From an uncultured Pseudomonadota bacterium (GTDB lineage Bacteria > Myxococcota_A > UBA796 > CAJQPC01), in the NCBI GenBank assembly GCA_913060515.1, contig CAJXRZ010000055.1, forward strand, positions 1 through 39,854: a stretch of 39,854 nucleotides of DNA. Direction: 5' to 3'. Under the pieces are notes generated by a model that did no database searches, had not been told where the DNA came from, and saw only the letters and a program-made list of their open reading frames with translations. Each line of letters starts with the position of its first letter. Positions within the stretch are counted from its first letter, which is position 1. This document shows, one piece after another, positions 33,401 through 39,854 of the stretch. The translations under genes and the position numbers were made by a program.

Positions 33401-36400
33401 GTCGGCGCTCGGAATGGCCATGTCGACGAGCAGGGCGGTCGCATCAATGTAGATGTGGGCGGCGGGGTTGTCGGTCTGTGCCTTGGCAACGATCGCTGCG
33501 ATGTCGATCAAGCCGCCCGGCATGGTTGTACCGTCGGCCGGACCACCTGCCAGGCCTACGACCACCGCCCCGGTTCCAAAGGCTACGCTGGAGACTGCGC
33601 TGATGGCGGCGACGGCGGCTGCGATGCCGGCTGCGGGGACTGTGATTGGGGCCGAGGCGATGACGGCCAAGGTGATGATGCCGCCTGCGATCGCCGCCAT
33701 GCCAGAGCCGACCATGCCCCAGTTGGCGCCATCGAGGAACAGACCGGTCGGGTCTACGAAGTTGACCGGGTCATTCTGTACGTAGGCGTACACGTTGAAG
33801 GTGGCGGGGCTCTTTGAGTCCGCCGCGACGAGATCCGGGCTGATGAAGCGCCCAATGGCTGGGTCGTACCATCGGTGCCACATGTAGACCAGACCGGTGT
33901 CCGGGTCGGTGTAGGCGCCGTTGAAGGTGCTGCTCTCGAGGGGGGTGTCCAGGCCCGGTGTGCTGTCCAGGGCGCCGAAGGCGTCGTGGTAGGCGAAGTC
34001 GTGGCTGTTTGTGCCATCGAAGAGACCGTGCACAGTCCCGGTCTGGTCCCCCAAGACGTCATAGTCTGTGCCGTCGTACTCAATGGAGGACAGGCCGCCC
34101 GCCCAGAGGTAGTGGCCTTCGGTGATGGTGCCACTTGTGTCGGTCTCGGTCTGTAGGAGCCTGGGCAGCGGGCCGTTCAGGTCGTAGAAGAAGAGCATGT
34201 CCGCTTCGGTGTCGCTGCGCTCCAGGAGAAGGTCGTTGGCGCCGTATTCGTAGTCCACCGTCTCCGAGTCTGTGGTGACTGTGATGAGTCGGCCGAAGGC
34301 GTCCCAGGTGTAGCTGGTTGTGCCCTCAGAGCTGATGCGTTTGGTCATGCGCCCAGCTTGGTCGTACTCAAAGACGCTGTCGCCTTGCGCCAGAAGGCGG
34401 TCTGCGCTGTCTACCAGGGTGTCTTGGGCCTCGCTGTCCACGCTCAGGGCGCTGCGGTTGCCGGCGGTGTCGTAGACCCAAGCGCGGGTGCTGCCGTCAT
34501 CGTAGCTCTCGGACTCCAAGCGTCCTAGGTCGTCGTAGCCGTAGGTGATGGTCTCGGTGATGCTGGAGCTGTCGGTGCGCTCCAGGGTCTCCACCCGACC
34601 CATGTCGTCGTAGGTGAAGGCTTGCTCCAACAGGGTGTTGCCGCTGGAGTCCTCTTGGGTGACTGTGTCGGTCTTGCCGAAGGTGGCCTCGTAGGTCCAG
34701 GTGCTGACGGTGCCGTTGGGCTGGGTGCGCGTGCTCAGGCGCGCATCGTCGTCGTAGGTGAAGCTTGTCGCGCCCATCTTGGAGTGCACAATCTTGGACG
34801 GCAGCAAGGGGTGGTTTGTGTCGTAGGTCGTGACGATGACGGCGCCGCTGGGGAGCACGCGCTTGGTGATGCGGCCGCTGCTGTCCCAGGTGTAGGTGAT
34901 GGCATCACCGCTGGGGTAGGTGGCGCTCTGCAGCTCTTCGGCCGAATAGCTTAGAGAGAGCACGCCGTAGTCGGACTCGTAGGTGTCCACCATGCCGCCG
35001 GCGTCGTAGTCCAGAGTCAGGACCTCGCCGGATGCTGCGCTGAGCTCGACGAGGCGGCCCGAGGCGTCGTAGTCCATCGTCAGGACTTCGCCTTCGCCGT
35101 CAGTGCGTGTGTCCAGGCGGCCCGAGTCCGTGTAGGTCAGGGTGGTGCTGCTGGTTCCGGACCAGGTCTCGGCTACTTCGAGCGTCAGGGCGAAGACCTG
35201 GCTCGCGCCACCGGAGAGGGTGTCGGTGACGGTGATGTTGGCGGTGTGGGTTCCGATGGCCAAGCTGGTGGCGTCGGCCCCGATGCTGAGCACTTCGTCG
35301 TCTGTGCCAGAGGTGGCGCTCAGCTCGACCCAGGTCTGGTCGGCGCTGGCGGACCAGTTCAGGGTGGCCTCGCCCGAGTTCATCACCACCAAGTCGGCGG
35401 TGTCCAGGGCCTCGTAGCCCTCGAGCGCGGCCAGGGTGCCGGTGGTCGAGCTCAGGGTGACCTCTGGACCGTCAAAGCCATCGCAGTTCTGGTCGATGCT
35501 GTCGTGGGCGACCTCGGTGGCATCTGGCGAGATGGCGCTGTCGGCGTCGTCGCAGTCGGAGCCGCCGTAGACATCGGAGTCGTAGCCGTCCAGGTCAACG
35601 TCGTAGTCCGAGAGCCCATCGCAGTCCTGGTCGACCCCGTCGTAGTAGGTCTCGGTGGCGGTGCTCAGGACCGTGGCGTCGGTGTCATCGCAGTCCAAGC
35701 CGCCGTAGGTGTCCAGGTCCTCGCCGTCCAGATCGGCGTCGTAGTCCGAGAGCGCATCACAGTTCTGGTCCACGCCGTCGTAGTAGGTCTCGGTGGCGGT
35801 GCTCAGGATGGTGGCGTCGGTGTCATCGCAGTCCGCGCCGCCGTAGGAATCGCTGTCCTCGCCGTCGAGATCAGAGTCGTAGTCGCTCAGGTCATCACAG
35901 TTCTGGTCCACGCCGTCGTAGTAGGTCTCGGTGGCCGTGCTCAGGACAGTGCTGTCCGTGTCATCGCAGTCTGTGCCGCCGTAGCTCTCGCCGTCCTCGC
36001 CGTCCTCGTCGGCGTCGTAGTCGGAGAGGGCATCACAGTTCTGGTCTACCCCGTCGTAGTAGACCTCCGCTGCGGTGCTGAGGATGGCGCTGTCGGTGTC
36101 ATCGCAGTCCAGGCCGCCGTAGGCGCTGCTGTCCTCGCCGTCGGTGTCAGCATCGTAGTCCGAGGCGCCATCGCAGTTCTGGTCTACGCCGTCGTAATAG
36201 ACCTCGGTCGCAGTGCTCAGGATGGTGGCGTCCGCGTCGTCACAGTCTGGGCCGCCGTGGGTATCCCAGTCCTCTCCGTCCAGGTCTGCGTCATAGTCGG
36301 AGGCGCCGTCACAGTTCTGGTCTACGCCGTCGTAATAGATCTCGGCCGCAGTGCTGAGCACCGCTGGGTCCGCGTCGTCGCAGTCGATTCCGCCATAGTC

Positions 36401-37108
36401 CAGGCTGAGCTCGCCGTCTTGGTCGGCGTCGTAGTCCGAGAGACCGTCACAGTTCTGGTCGATGCCGTCGTAGTAGATCTCGTCGGCCAGGGTGTTGATG
36501 AGCAGGTTGGTGTCATCGCAGTCCAGGCCCTCAAAGTCCACTGAGTCTTCGCCGTCTTGGTCGGCGTCGTAGTCGGAGAGGCCATCGCAGTTCTGGTCTA
36601 TGCCGTCGTAGTAGACCTCTTCGGCGGCCGTGTGGATCAGCCGGTCGGCGTCATCGCAGTCTGGGCCGCCGAACTCGAAGGAGTCCTCGCCGTCCAGATC
36701 AGCGTCATAGTCGGAGAGGCCATCACAGTCCTGGTCTACGCCGTCGTAGTAGATCTCGTCGACCAGTGGGTTGATGCTTGCATCGCCATCGTCACAGTCG
36801 TTGGTGTCCTGTACGTAGCCTTCGGGGGCTGTGCACTCGGTGACAATGGCGGAGGCATCTCCGAAGGTGTCGCCGTCCAGGTCTTGGGCCCAGTCCCGGG
36901 CGCCGGTCGCTAAGGGACCGTCAATCTCGCCATCGCAGTCGTTGTCCACGCCATCACAGACCTCTTCTGCGCCAGGATAGGCCAGCGCTTCGTTGTCGTC
37001 GCAGTCTTCGCTCGCGCGCACGCCGTCGCCGTCAAGATCAGGATCAACCTTATATTCCACACAGCCGAGAGCGGAGAGAAGGAAGAGCACGCGCAGAGGG
37101 AGCAGCAT
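30500..37108 (-). CDS. Giant RHS/YD-repeat lipoprotein with MopE-like repeats, permuted order
   Basis: 2202 residues from ATG 37108 (GGTGA upstream; MLLPLRVLFLLSALGC gives Cys16). Order: 22-548, eleven MopE-like Asp/Cys repeats, the last nine 46 residues each; 549-648, Ig/BACON-like domain; 649-1038, YD repeats ('YDDMGRVETL', 'YDDLGRLESE'); 1039-1123, RHS core ('TGLVYMWHRWYDPAIGRFISPD' region to 'NFVDPTGLF'); 1130-1188, hydrophobic Ala/Gly/Val segment; 1189-1630, a unit I do not recognise; 1632-1702, DUF6531-like ('LLSEVDLFAPVAGEVPLSLNRSY'); 1749-2202, YD repeats to the end. In normal RHS proteins the DUF6531 part comes first and the core last, then a toxin. Here these halves are swapped. The gene ends cleanly and converges on the cupin gene. 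It lies 95 nt after flhB. Confidence 0.85.
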   Translation of the reverse strand: MLLPLRVLFLLSALGCVEYKVDPDLDGDGVRASEDCDDNEALAYPGAEEVCDGVDNDCDGEIDGPLATGARDWAQDLDGDTFGDASAIVTECTAPEGYVQDTNDCDDGDASINPLVDEIYYDGVDQDCDGLSDYDADLDGEDSFEFGGPDCDDADRLIHTAAEEVYYDGIDQNCDGLSDYDADQDGEDSVDFEGLDCDDTNLLINTLADEIYYDGIDQNCDGLSDYDADQDGELSLDYGGIDCDDADPAVLSTAAEIYYDGVDQNCDGASDYDADLDGEDWDTHGGPDCDDADATILSTATEVYYDGVDQNCDGASDYDADTDGEDSSAYGGLDCDDTDSAILSTAAEVYYDGVDQNCDALSDYDADEDGEDGESYGGTDCDDTDSTVLSTATETYYDGVDQNCDDLSDYDSDLDGEDSDSYGGADCDDTDATILSTATETYYDGVDQNCDALSDYDADLDGEDLDTYGGLDCDDTDATVLSTATETYYDGVDQDCDGLSDYDVDLDGYDSDVYGGSDCDDADSAISPDATEVAHDSIDQNCDGFDGPEVTLSSTTGTLAALEGYEALDTADLVVMNSGEATLNWSASADQTWVELSATSGTDDEVLSIGADATSLAIGTHTANITVTDTLSGGASQVFALTLEVAETWSGTSSTTLTYTDSGRLDTRTDGEGEVLTMDYDASGRLVELSAASGEVLTLDYDAGGMVDTYESDYGVLSLSYSAEELQSATYPSGDAITYTWDSSGRITKRVLPSGAVIVTTYDTNHPLLPSKIVHSKMGATSFTYDDDARLSTRTQPNGTVSTWTYEATFGKTDTVTQEDSSGNTLLEQAFTYDDMGRVETLERTDSSSITETITYGYDDLGRLESESYDDGSTRAWVYDTAGNRSALSVDSEAQDTLVDSADRLLAQGDSVFEYDQAGRMTKRISSEGTTSYTWDAFGRLITVTTDSETVDYEYGANDLLLERSDTEADMLFFYDLNGPLPRLLQTETDTSGTITEGHYLWAGGLSSIEYDGTDYDVLGDQTGTVHGLFDGTNSHDFAYHDAFGALDSTPGLDTPLESSTFNGAYTDPDTGLVYMWHRWYDPAIGRFISPDLVAADSKSPATFNVYAYVQNDPVNFVDPTGLFLDGANWGMVGSGMAAIAGGIITLAVIASAPITVPAAGIAAAVAAISAVSSVAFGTGAVVVGLAGGPADGTTMPGGLIDIAAIVAKAQTDNPAAHIYIDATALLVDMAIPSADKSALTQKLQKMLDKFANLSDAQRAAKIAELAKQADALVRDALEQQQNSSEIPADDVRGGIYINASATVLGDLSQINGAGVDPYTGQLVFYGEDGGATPAGVDGDMLYTALQWMGDGIADGGFTAPGVTIENDLVPTEEPSPPDSTNTYHGVGYFGGIEYTEMGFAAFEADRIMKGLSMGVDNEDTSITYDATSLSVPAFDTHIGFYESYYDGTSPSGWVRMWIEPDVMELTEDATREAFEFTTSTMLVQYEDQDDNTAVWDDYEDFTDMLTTYYDDIALEIESWEDLRTASQCVAMAYWLYQNDLYKDLAWDQINAYEVEAYDTPWWTLEGSVTSSFEYGGSTISTTHRGGASTTTFGEVYSADTSGDVEAYWDEIEDSRSSDLDDSWTYTSPDGNTGVAVALPGKRVPMAGSVLLSEVDLFAPVAGEVPLSLNRSYSSALAVDAIDMGMGPGWTYTPYGTRVSELSKVNGSYSAPTAVEVFDHRSGRTHSFTLDGWTGSDAVYSSPNRPNDTLESDISGILTWMDAESTEVVFDADGLLTSVTSIEGDSVDFSWSSGQLTDITHSDGDSISLTWDGSGYLSSASTTTGWTTSYGYDADGQLDEVTDIGGATWEMSYSSDGLLDEISASDGTVLFEATYDDMGRALTKAWAGLEKSYTPDLLTRSITVTDSAGVEWLLYLDEDGKFTHVEDGEGGQWEKAFNSDGLLESVTDPDGNMTSYSYDSADNLYLTEDDEGNTWKKWWSWTGDRYVMVAYEQPDGGQFYLSHDSDGNPDTLYTASLTTSGSSLTSASLVATVESWTWDAGQVDTWERGDLSMDVDYDSSGLPTTVTDLFGVETSYTYDANGRLTDTETAEGVQTSYTWDSTHPTQLASVEVGGSTILSYSYDALGRLIQVEDAMGALTDYSYGSSVGTLSGVETEDGGTWTFTHDAAGRITQIVAASGYEMDRSFDDAGRITDMDLTVSLP
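35465..36706 (-). repeat. Nine tandem 138-bp repeats coding MopE-like metal-binding motifs
   Basis: Nine in-frame copies of 138 bp (46 residues) with the pattern DADxDGExS...YGGxDCDDxDxxILSTAxExYYDGxDQNCDG (shortened), ending at residue 548 of the giant lipoprotein; two more divergent copies precede them. Each unit has two Cys and 12 or more Asp/Glu, consistent with MopE-type Ca or metal binding. The DNA copies are very alike, which points to recent amplification, and short-read assembly may have the wrong copy number. Confidence 0.9.
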
Positions 37109-37203
37109 TTCGTCACCAAGCAAAGGGGCCAATCAGCCCGCAGTATCGCATCTTGGATCGGATAGTGGACCAGTCTCTGGCGGGTCGCCGCCGGCTCCCG
37201 GAC

Positions 37204-38268
37204 TCAGCGCTTCCTGCGTCGCTTGTAGACCAGGGCCAAGACACCAGCCACCGGCTGATACAGACCCTCCGGAATCGCCTGTCCTACGGTTCCCTGTGCA
37301 TGCAGCGCGCGGGCCAGCGGCCGATTCTCTACCTGCACAATGTCGTGGCGGCGGGCCTCGGCTTTGATCTTCAGCGCGATGGCGTCCAGGCCCTTTGCGA
37401 CGATGATGGGCGCTGGGTACTCCTCGGGCCGGTAGCGAATCGCAACGGCGTAGTGAGTCGGGTTCGTGATGACCAAGTCGGCCTCTTTGACGGCCGCAAT
37501 TGCCATCTGCCCGCTCGCGATTTGCCTGGCCTTGGCCCGGCGCTGGGCCTTGACCATGGGATCGCCGTCCTCGTTCTTGCGCTCGTCCTTCACCTCTTGG
37601 GTGCTCATCTTGTTGTCTTCGGCGTGCTTGTAGGCGTTGTAGGCGTAGTCGATGATGCCCAACACAATGAGCAGCGGGGCGGCGGCGGTGAGCATGCCCT
37701 TGCCCAAGGAACCCAGCACGACCAGCTGAGCGGCGGGGGCCAGCTCCGCCATGGTGAAGAGCACGTCGACGCGGTCCTTCATGGTCCACCAGACCACGCC
37801 GCCCAGGGCGCCCAGCTTGAGCAAGCCCTTGGTGAGCTCGATGAGGGGCTGCAGGGAGAAGAACTTCTGCTTCAAGGCGGGGAAGGGGTTGAGCTTCTCC
37901 GGCTTGGGCTCCAAGGCCTTGGTGGCCAACTGAAAGCGGGTCTGTCCGAAGCCGACGACCAGGATGGCGAGCACGACCACGCCCAAGACTGGGGCGACTG
38001 CGGTGAGACCGGAGATGGCCGCGAAGCCCATCAGGTCCAAGGCACCGCCGGCGTCCAGGGTGCTCAGGTCTCCGCCCCAAGCGGCCAAGGCGACGTGGCG
38101 AAACTGTTCCCCGATGAAGGGGCCGAAGGCCAGCAAGGCCAGGCCCCCCGAGAGCACGACGGCTGCGGAGCTGATCTCCGAGGAGCGGACGATTTGGCCT
38201 TTGTCAGCGGCCTTGTCGAGCTTGGTTTGACTCGCGTCGTGTTGTTTTTCTTGGTCGTCGTCAGCCAC
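37204..38268 (-). CDS. flhB: FlhB, flagellar export apparatus switch protein
   Basis: Inner-membrane export gate component that switches substrate class by self-cleavage. From GTG 38268 it starts MADDDQEKQHDASQTKLDKA, the usual FlhB opening; TTG 38280 would add four residues. Four membrane segments lie between about 25 and 210. The linker 'MSTQEVKDERKNEDGDP' (about 220-236) is typical. The autocleavage motif N-P-T-H is intact in 'ITNPTHYAVAIRY'. The C-terminus 'IPEGLYQPVAGVLALVYKRRRKR' is FlhB-like. The start overlaps fliR by 8 nt. FlhA does not follow; the next gene is the giant RHS lipoprotein. Confidence 0.93.
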   Translation of the reverse strand: MADDDQEKQHDASQTKLDKAADKGQIVRSSEISSAAVVLSGGLALLAFGPFIGEQFRHVALAAWGGDLSTLDAGGALDLMGFAAISGLTAVAPVLGVVVLAILVVGFGQTRFQLATKALEPKPEKLNPFPALKQKFFSLQPLIELTKGLLKLGALGGVVWWTMKDRVDVLFTMAELAPAAQLVVLGSLGKGMLTAAAPLLIVLGIIDYAYNAYKHAEDNKMSTQEVKDERKNEDGDPMVKAQRRAKARQIASGQMAIAAVKEADLVITNPTHYAVAIRYRPEEYPAPIIVAKGLDAIALKIKAEARRHDIVQVENRPLARALHAQGTVGQAIPEGLYQPVAGVLALVYKRRRKR

Positions 38269-39028
38269 TTGAACCTGCAAGGAGCTGTAGGAGTCCTGTG
38301 AGCCAGCCGGCTGCCTCCCGCACCTTGTCGGCGTGGGTCTGGAGCAGAACCGGTAGGCTCAAGGCGAAGAGGCTCAGGGCCGCGACCGAGGTCAGCACGG
38401 TGCCGACGGAGAAGTAGATGTTCATCCTGGGGGCCAAGCGCACCAGGATGCCCACGAAGAGGTTGGTGCACCAGACCAAGCCCAGGACTGGGCCTGCGAG
38501 CTGGGCACCCAGTGCGATGCTCTCGCTCACAGCGTGCAGCACGACCGGCCCAGCGTTCAAGGGGTTGTACAGCACGCCCGCTGGCAGAACGGAGAAGCTC
38601 TCGGCCACCAGCTTGAGGCAGTGGAGGTGCACGCCGCCGCTGAGGAAGACCATGCCCGCCAAGAAGGTGGCCAGGGTCCCCAGGGCGCCGCTGGTGACCT
38701 TGATCATGGGGTTGAAGACCGCGGCCATTCCCAGGCCGGCCTGCTGGGCCATGATCTCAGTGCCCAGGGCGATGGCCCCGAAGAGTACGTTGACGACGGT
38801 GCCCATCAACAGGCCCAACATGACCTCGCTGGCGATGGCGACGATGAGCATGCCGAAGGAGCTGGGCTGCTCAACCAAGGGAACCAAAGGAGCGAGCACC
38901 AGGGTCAGTCCCACCGCGCTCAGGACGAGCACGTACTTGGGGACACCTTGGGTGCTGAACAGGGGCAGAGCCATGAGCAGCCCGCTGATGCGGGAGAAGA
39001 CGAAGAGCCCCAGCAGGATGGCGCCCAC
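38261..39028 (-). CDS. fliR: FliR, flagellar export apparatus membrane protein
   Basis: 255 residues, six hydrophobic segments, part of the FliPQR export gate. Typical stretches are 'GLFVFSRISGLLMALPLFS' at the N-terminus, 'GTEIMAQQAGLGMAAVFNP' (about 93-111) and 'RLAPRMNIYFSVGTVLTSVAALSL' near residue 205. The last one, with P-R-M-N, is typical of FliR/SctT. The GTG start follows the fliQ stop by 3 nt and has no clear ribosome site, so it relies on coupling. Confidence 0.92.
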   Translation of the reverse strand: MGAILLGLFVFSRISGLLMALPLFSTQGVPKYVLVLSAVGLTLVLAPLVPLVEQPSSFGMLIVAIASEVMLGLLMGTVVNVLFGAIALGTEIMAQQAGLGMAAVFNPMIKVTSGALGTLATFLAGMVFLSGGVHLHCLKLVAESFSVLPAGVLYNPLNAGPVVLHAVSESIALGAQLAGPVLGLVWCTNLFVGILVRLAPRMNIYFSVGTVLTSVAALSLFALSLPVLLQTHADKVREAAGWLTGLLQLLAGSSG

Positions 39029-39031
39029 GGT

Positions 39032-39295
39032 CTATGGAGACCCGATGCTGTTGAACATGTTCGAGGAGAAGTCGACCATGTGCTGGAGCATCCAACCGCC
39101 AGCCAAGGTGAAGACCAGGAAGACGCCGATCATCTTGGGTACGAAGACCAAGGTCATCTCTTGGACCTGGGTGACGGACTGAATCAAGGAGATGGTGGTA
39201 CCGACCAGGAGGGCGGTGATGAGCAGGGGGCCAGCGATGGTGAGCACCGTCAGCATGGCTTGTTGGCCGTAGAACAGCGTGGTGTCCAGGTCCAT
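39032..39295 (-). CDS. fliQ: FliQ, flagellar export apparatus membrane protein
   Basis: 87 residues, two membrane helices, the small subunit of the FliPQR gate. 'GPLLITALLVGTTISLIQSVTQVQEMTLVFVPK' contains the FliQ pattern G-P-x-L...SL-I-Q-x-x-TQIQE-x-TL-x-F-V-P-K. A strong ribosome site (AAGGAGGG) lies 4 nt before the ATG. Length and position between fliP and fliR are standard. Confidence 0.95.
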   Translation of the reverse strand: MDLDTTLFYGQQAMLTVLTIAGPLLITALLVGTTISLIQSVTQVQEMTLVFVPKMIGVFLVFTLAGGWMLQHMVDFSSNMFNSIGSP

Positions 39296-39320
39296 GAGCC
39301 CTCCTTTTAGACGGGGGTCT

Positions 39321-39805
39321 TTAGATAGGGGTGTTGAAGGACTGGACCATGTTCGTGATGAGCAGCCCCCAGCCGTCCATGAGCACGAATATCAGCAGCT
39401 TGAAGGGCATCGCGATGACCGGCGGCGGCAGCATCATCATGCCCATTCCGAGCAGGACGGAGCCGACGACCAGGTCGATGACCAGGAAGGGGATGTAGAC
39501 CTTGATTCCGATGATGAAGGCGGCCCGAAGCTCGCTGAGCACGTAGGCGCTGGTCAGAGCGGCTGTGGGGATGTCCTCGACGGTCGTGGGGCTGACCTGG
39601 GCGATCTCCAGGACTGTGCGCATGTCGTCGCGCTGTACGTTGGCCATCATGAAGGCGCGCATCGGTTTCATCGATGCGTCGATGGCGGCGGTGGTCTCCA
39701 TCTGGCCGTCCATGAAGGGCTGAACCCCGTTCTCCCAAGACTGGGTGAGGGTCGGGCCCATCACCAGCAGGCTGAGGAAGAGGCTCAGGCCGATAAGGAC
39801 CTGGT
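39321..39805 (-). CDS. fliP: FliP, flagellar export apparatus protein, 5' end missing
   Basis: C-terminal part (about 161 residues) of FliP, the main subunit of the export gate. The frame is open from 39805 (QVLIGLSLFLSLLVMGPT) until adapter begins at 39806, so the signal peptide and about the first 80-100 residues are lost. Visible: 'RAFMMANVQRDDM', 'SELRAAFIIGIKVYIPFLVIDLVVGSVLLGMGMMMLPP' (read in parts; the GMMMLPP block is FliP/SctR) and 'IFVLMDGWGLLITNMVQSF'. The C-terminal VQSF and the FlhB type favour flagellar FliP over virulence SctR. The internal GTG 39764 is not the true start. Confidence 0.93.
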
Positions 39806-39854
39806 CTGTCTCTTATACACATCTCCGAGCCCACGAGACAGGCAGAAATCTCGT
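39806..39854 (-). other. Illumina Nextera i7 adapter (sequencing artefact)
   Basis: 39806-39824 is the Tn5 mosaic end (ctgtctcttatacacatct), 39825-39839 the read-2 stem, 39840-39847 the index aggcagaa (N703) and 39848-39854 the start of P7 (atctcgt). It is the inverse of positions 1-47. An open reading frame across this junction would begin MGSEMCIRDR, a well-known adapter-derived peptide, and is not a gene start. Confidence 0.98.

Noticed and set aside
35246-36544. A 432-codon plus-strand frame with a periodic Val/Gly-rich product
   Set aside because: The periodicity comes from the 138-bp MopE repeats read backwards. It is not an independent repeat protein.
35465-36706. CRISPR array
   Set aside because: Repeat units are 138 bp, contiguous and in frame, with no spacers and no cas genes.
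36910-37147. Promoter with -10 GATACT (37142-37147, minus strand) for the giant gene
   Set aside because: The -10 is plausible but no acceptable -35 lies at 16-18 nt; not strong enough to list.
37204-39805. Virulence-type type III secretion gate (sctRSTU)
   Set aside because: The FlhB opening, linker (MSTQEVKDE) and C-terminus, and the FliP end, fit flagellar proteins better; no needle or effector genes are seen. The contig ends here, so this is not final.
39307-39834. Open frame starting MGSEMCIRDR at the contig end
   Set aside because: The first residues are translated Nextera adapter and the rest is out of frame with fliP.
1-39854. Terminal inverted repeats of a mobile element
   Set aside because: The inverted ends are adapter sequence, with no transposase or target duplication.

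Overview
This window is one contig from a GC-rich Gram-negative bacterium. An outer membrane is indicated by Pal, many lipoproteins and an O-antigen-type ABC ATPase, and flagella are indicated by fliPQR-flhB. GTG and TTG starts are frequent. MopE-type Asp/Cys repeats, a giant RHS/YD lipoprotein, the 180-kDa class of NAD-glutamate dehydrogenase, PHM-like copper proteins and very short lipoprotein signals together suggest Myxococcota or a related 'deltaproteobacterial' lineage. That placement is inference; no rRNA or tRNA was seen. Both termini (1-47 and 39806-39854) are Illumina Nextera i7 adapter, in inverted orientation, so the two outermost genes (an M16 peptidase and fliP) are truncated by the assembly and not by biology.

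Layout. 48-1379 (-): secreted M16 peptidase, cut at its C-terminus. 1460-4372 (+): a small unknown protein, then feoA-feoB (ferrous iron uptake) behind a recognisable sigma70-type promoter. 4394-6183: a divergent pair, an unknown lipoprotein and a haem-motif plus PHM-like copper lipoprotein. 6173-7495 (-): pal and a TatD-family hydrolase. 7540-9865: a NahK-like sugar kinase homologue converging on a PmbA/TldE-family protein. 9951-10865 (+): a Shewanella-type phosphatase as a lipoprotein.

10950-17940 (+) is a tight five-gene run: NAD-glutamate dehydrogenase, histidine phosphatase, acyl-CoA thioesterase, Maf and YggS/PLPBP. It converges on 17962-21880 (-), a coupled four-gene operon (nuclease lipoprotein, coiled-coil protein, unknown helical protein, proline-rich membrane protein with a PEGA domain) whose joint function I do not recognise. 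21951-24712 (+) holds an orphan Wzt-type ATPase overlapping a glycosyltransferase.

24770-25756 is a DUF6157-like gene divergent from a GNAT gene, with two tandem 14-bp dyads 20 bp apart between them. 25811-28776 (+) is a RavA-ViaA-like MoxR ATPase/VWA pair. 28807-30483 holds an uncharacterised-family protein, an Ig-like lipoprotein and a cupin. 30500-37108 (-) is a 2202-residue lipoprotein with 11 MopE-like repeats (nine of them regular 46-residue units) and an RHS module in permuted order: YD repeats plus core come first, and a DUF6531-like start plus YD repeats come last. 37204-39805 (-) is fliP-fliQ-fliR-flhB. No gene-free stretch exceeds 300 bases.

The best candidates for something undescribed are the permuted RHS/MopE lipoprotein, the nuclease-to-PEGA operon and the tandem-dyad operator. 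All identifications come from reading motifs and layout; no searches were run.
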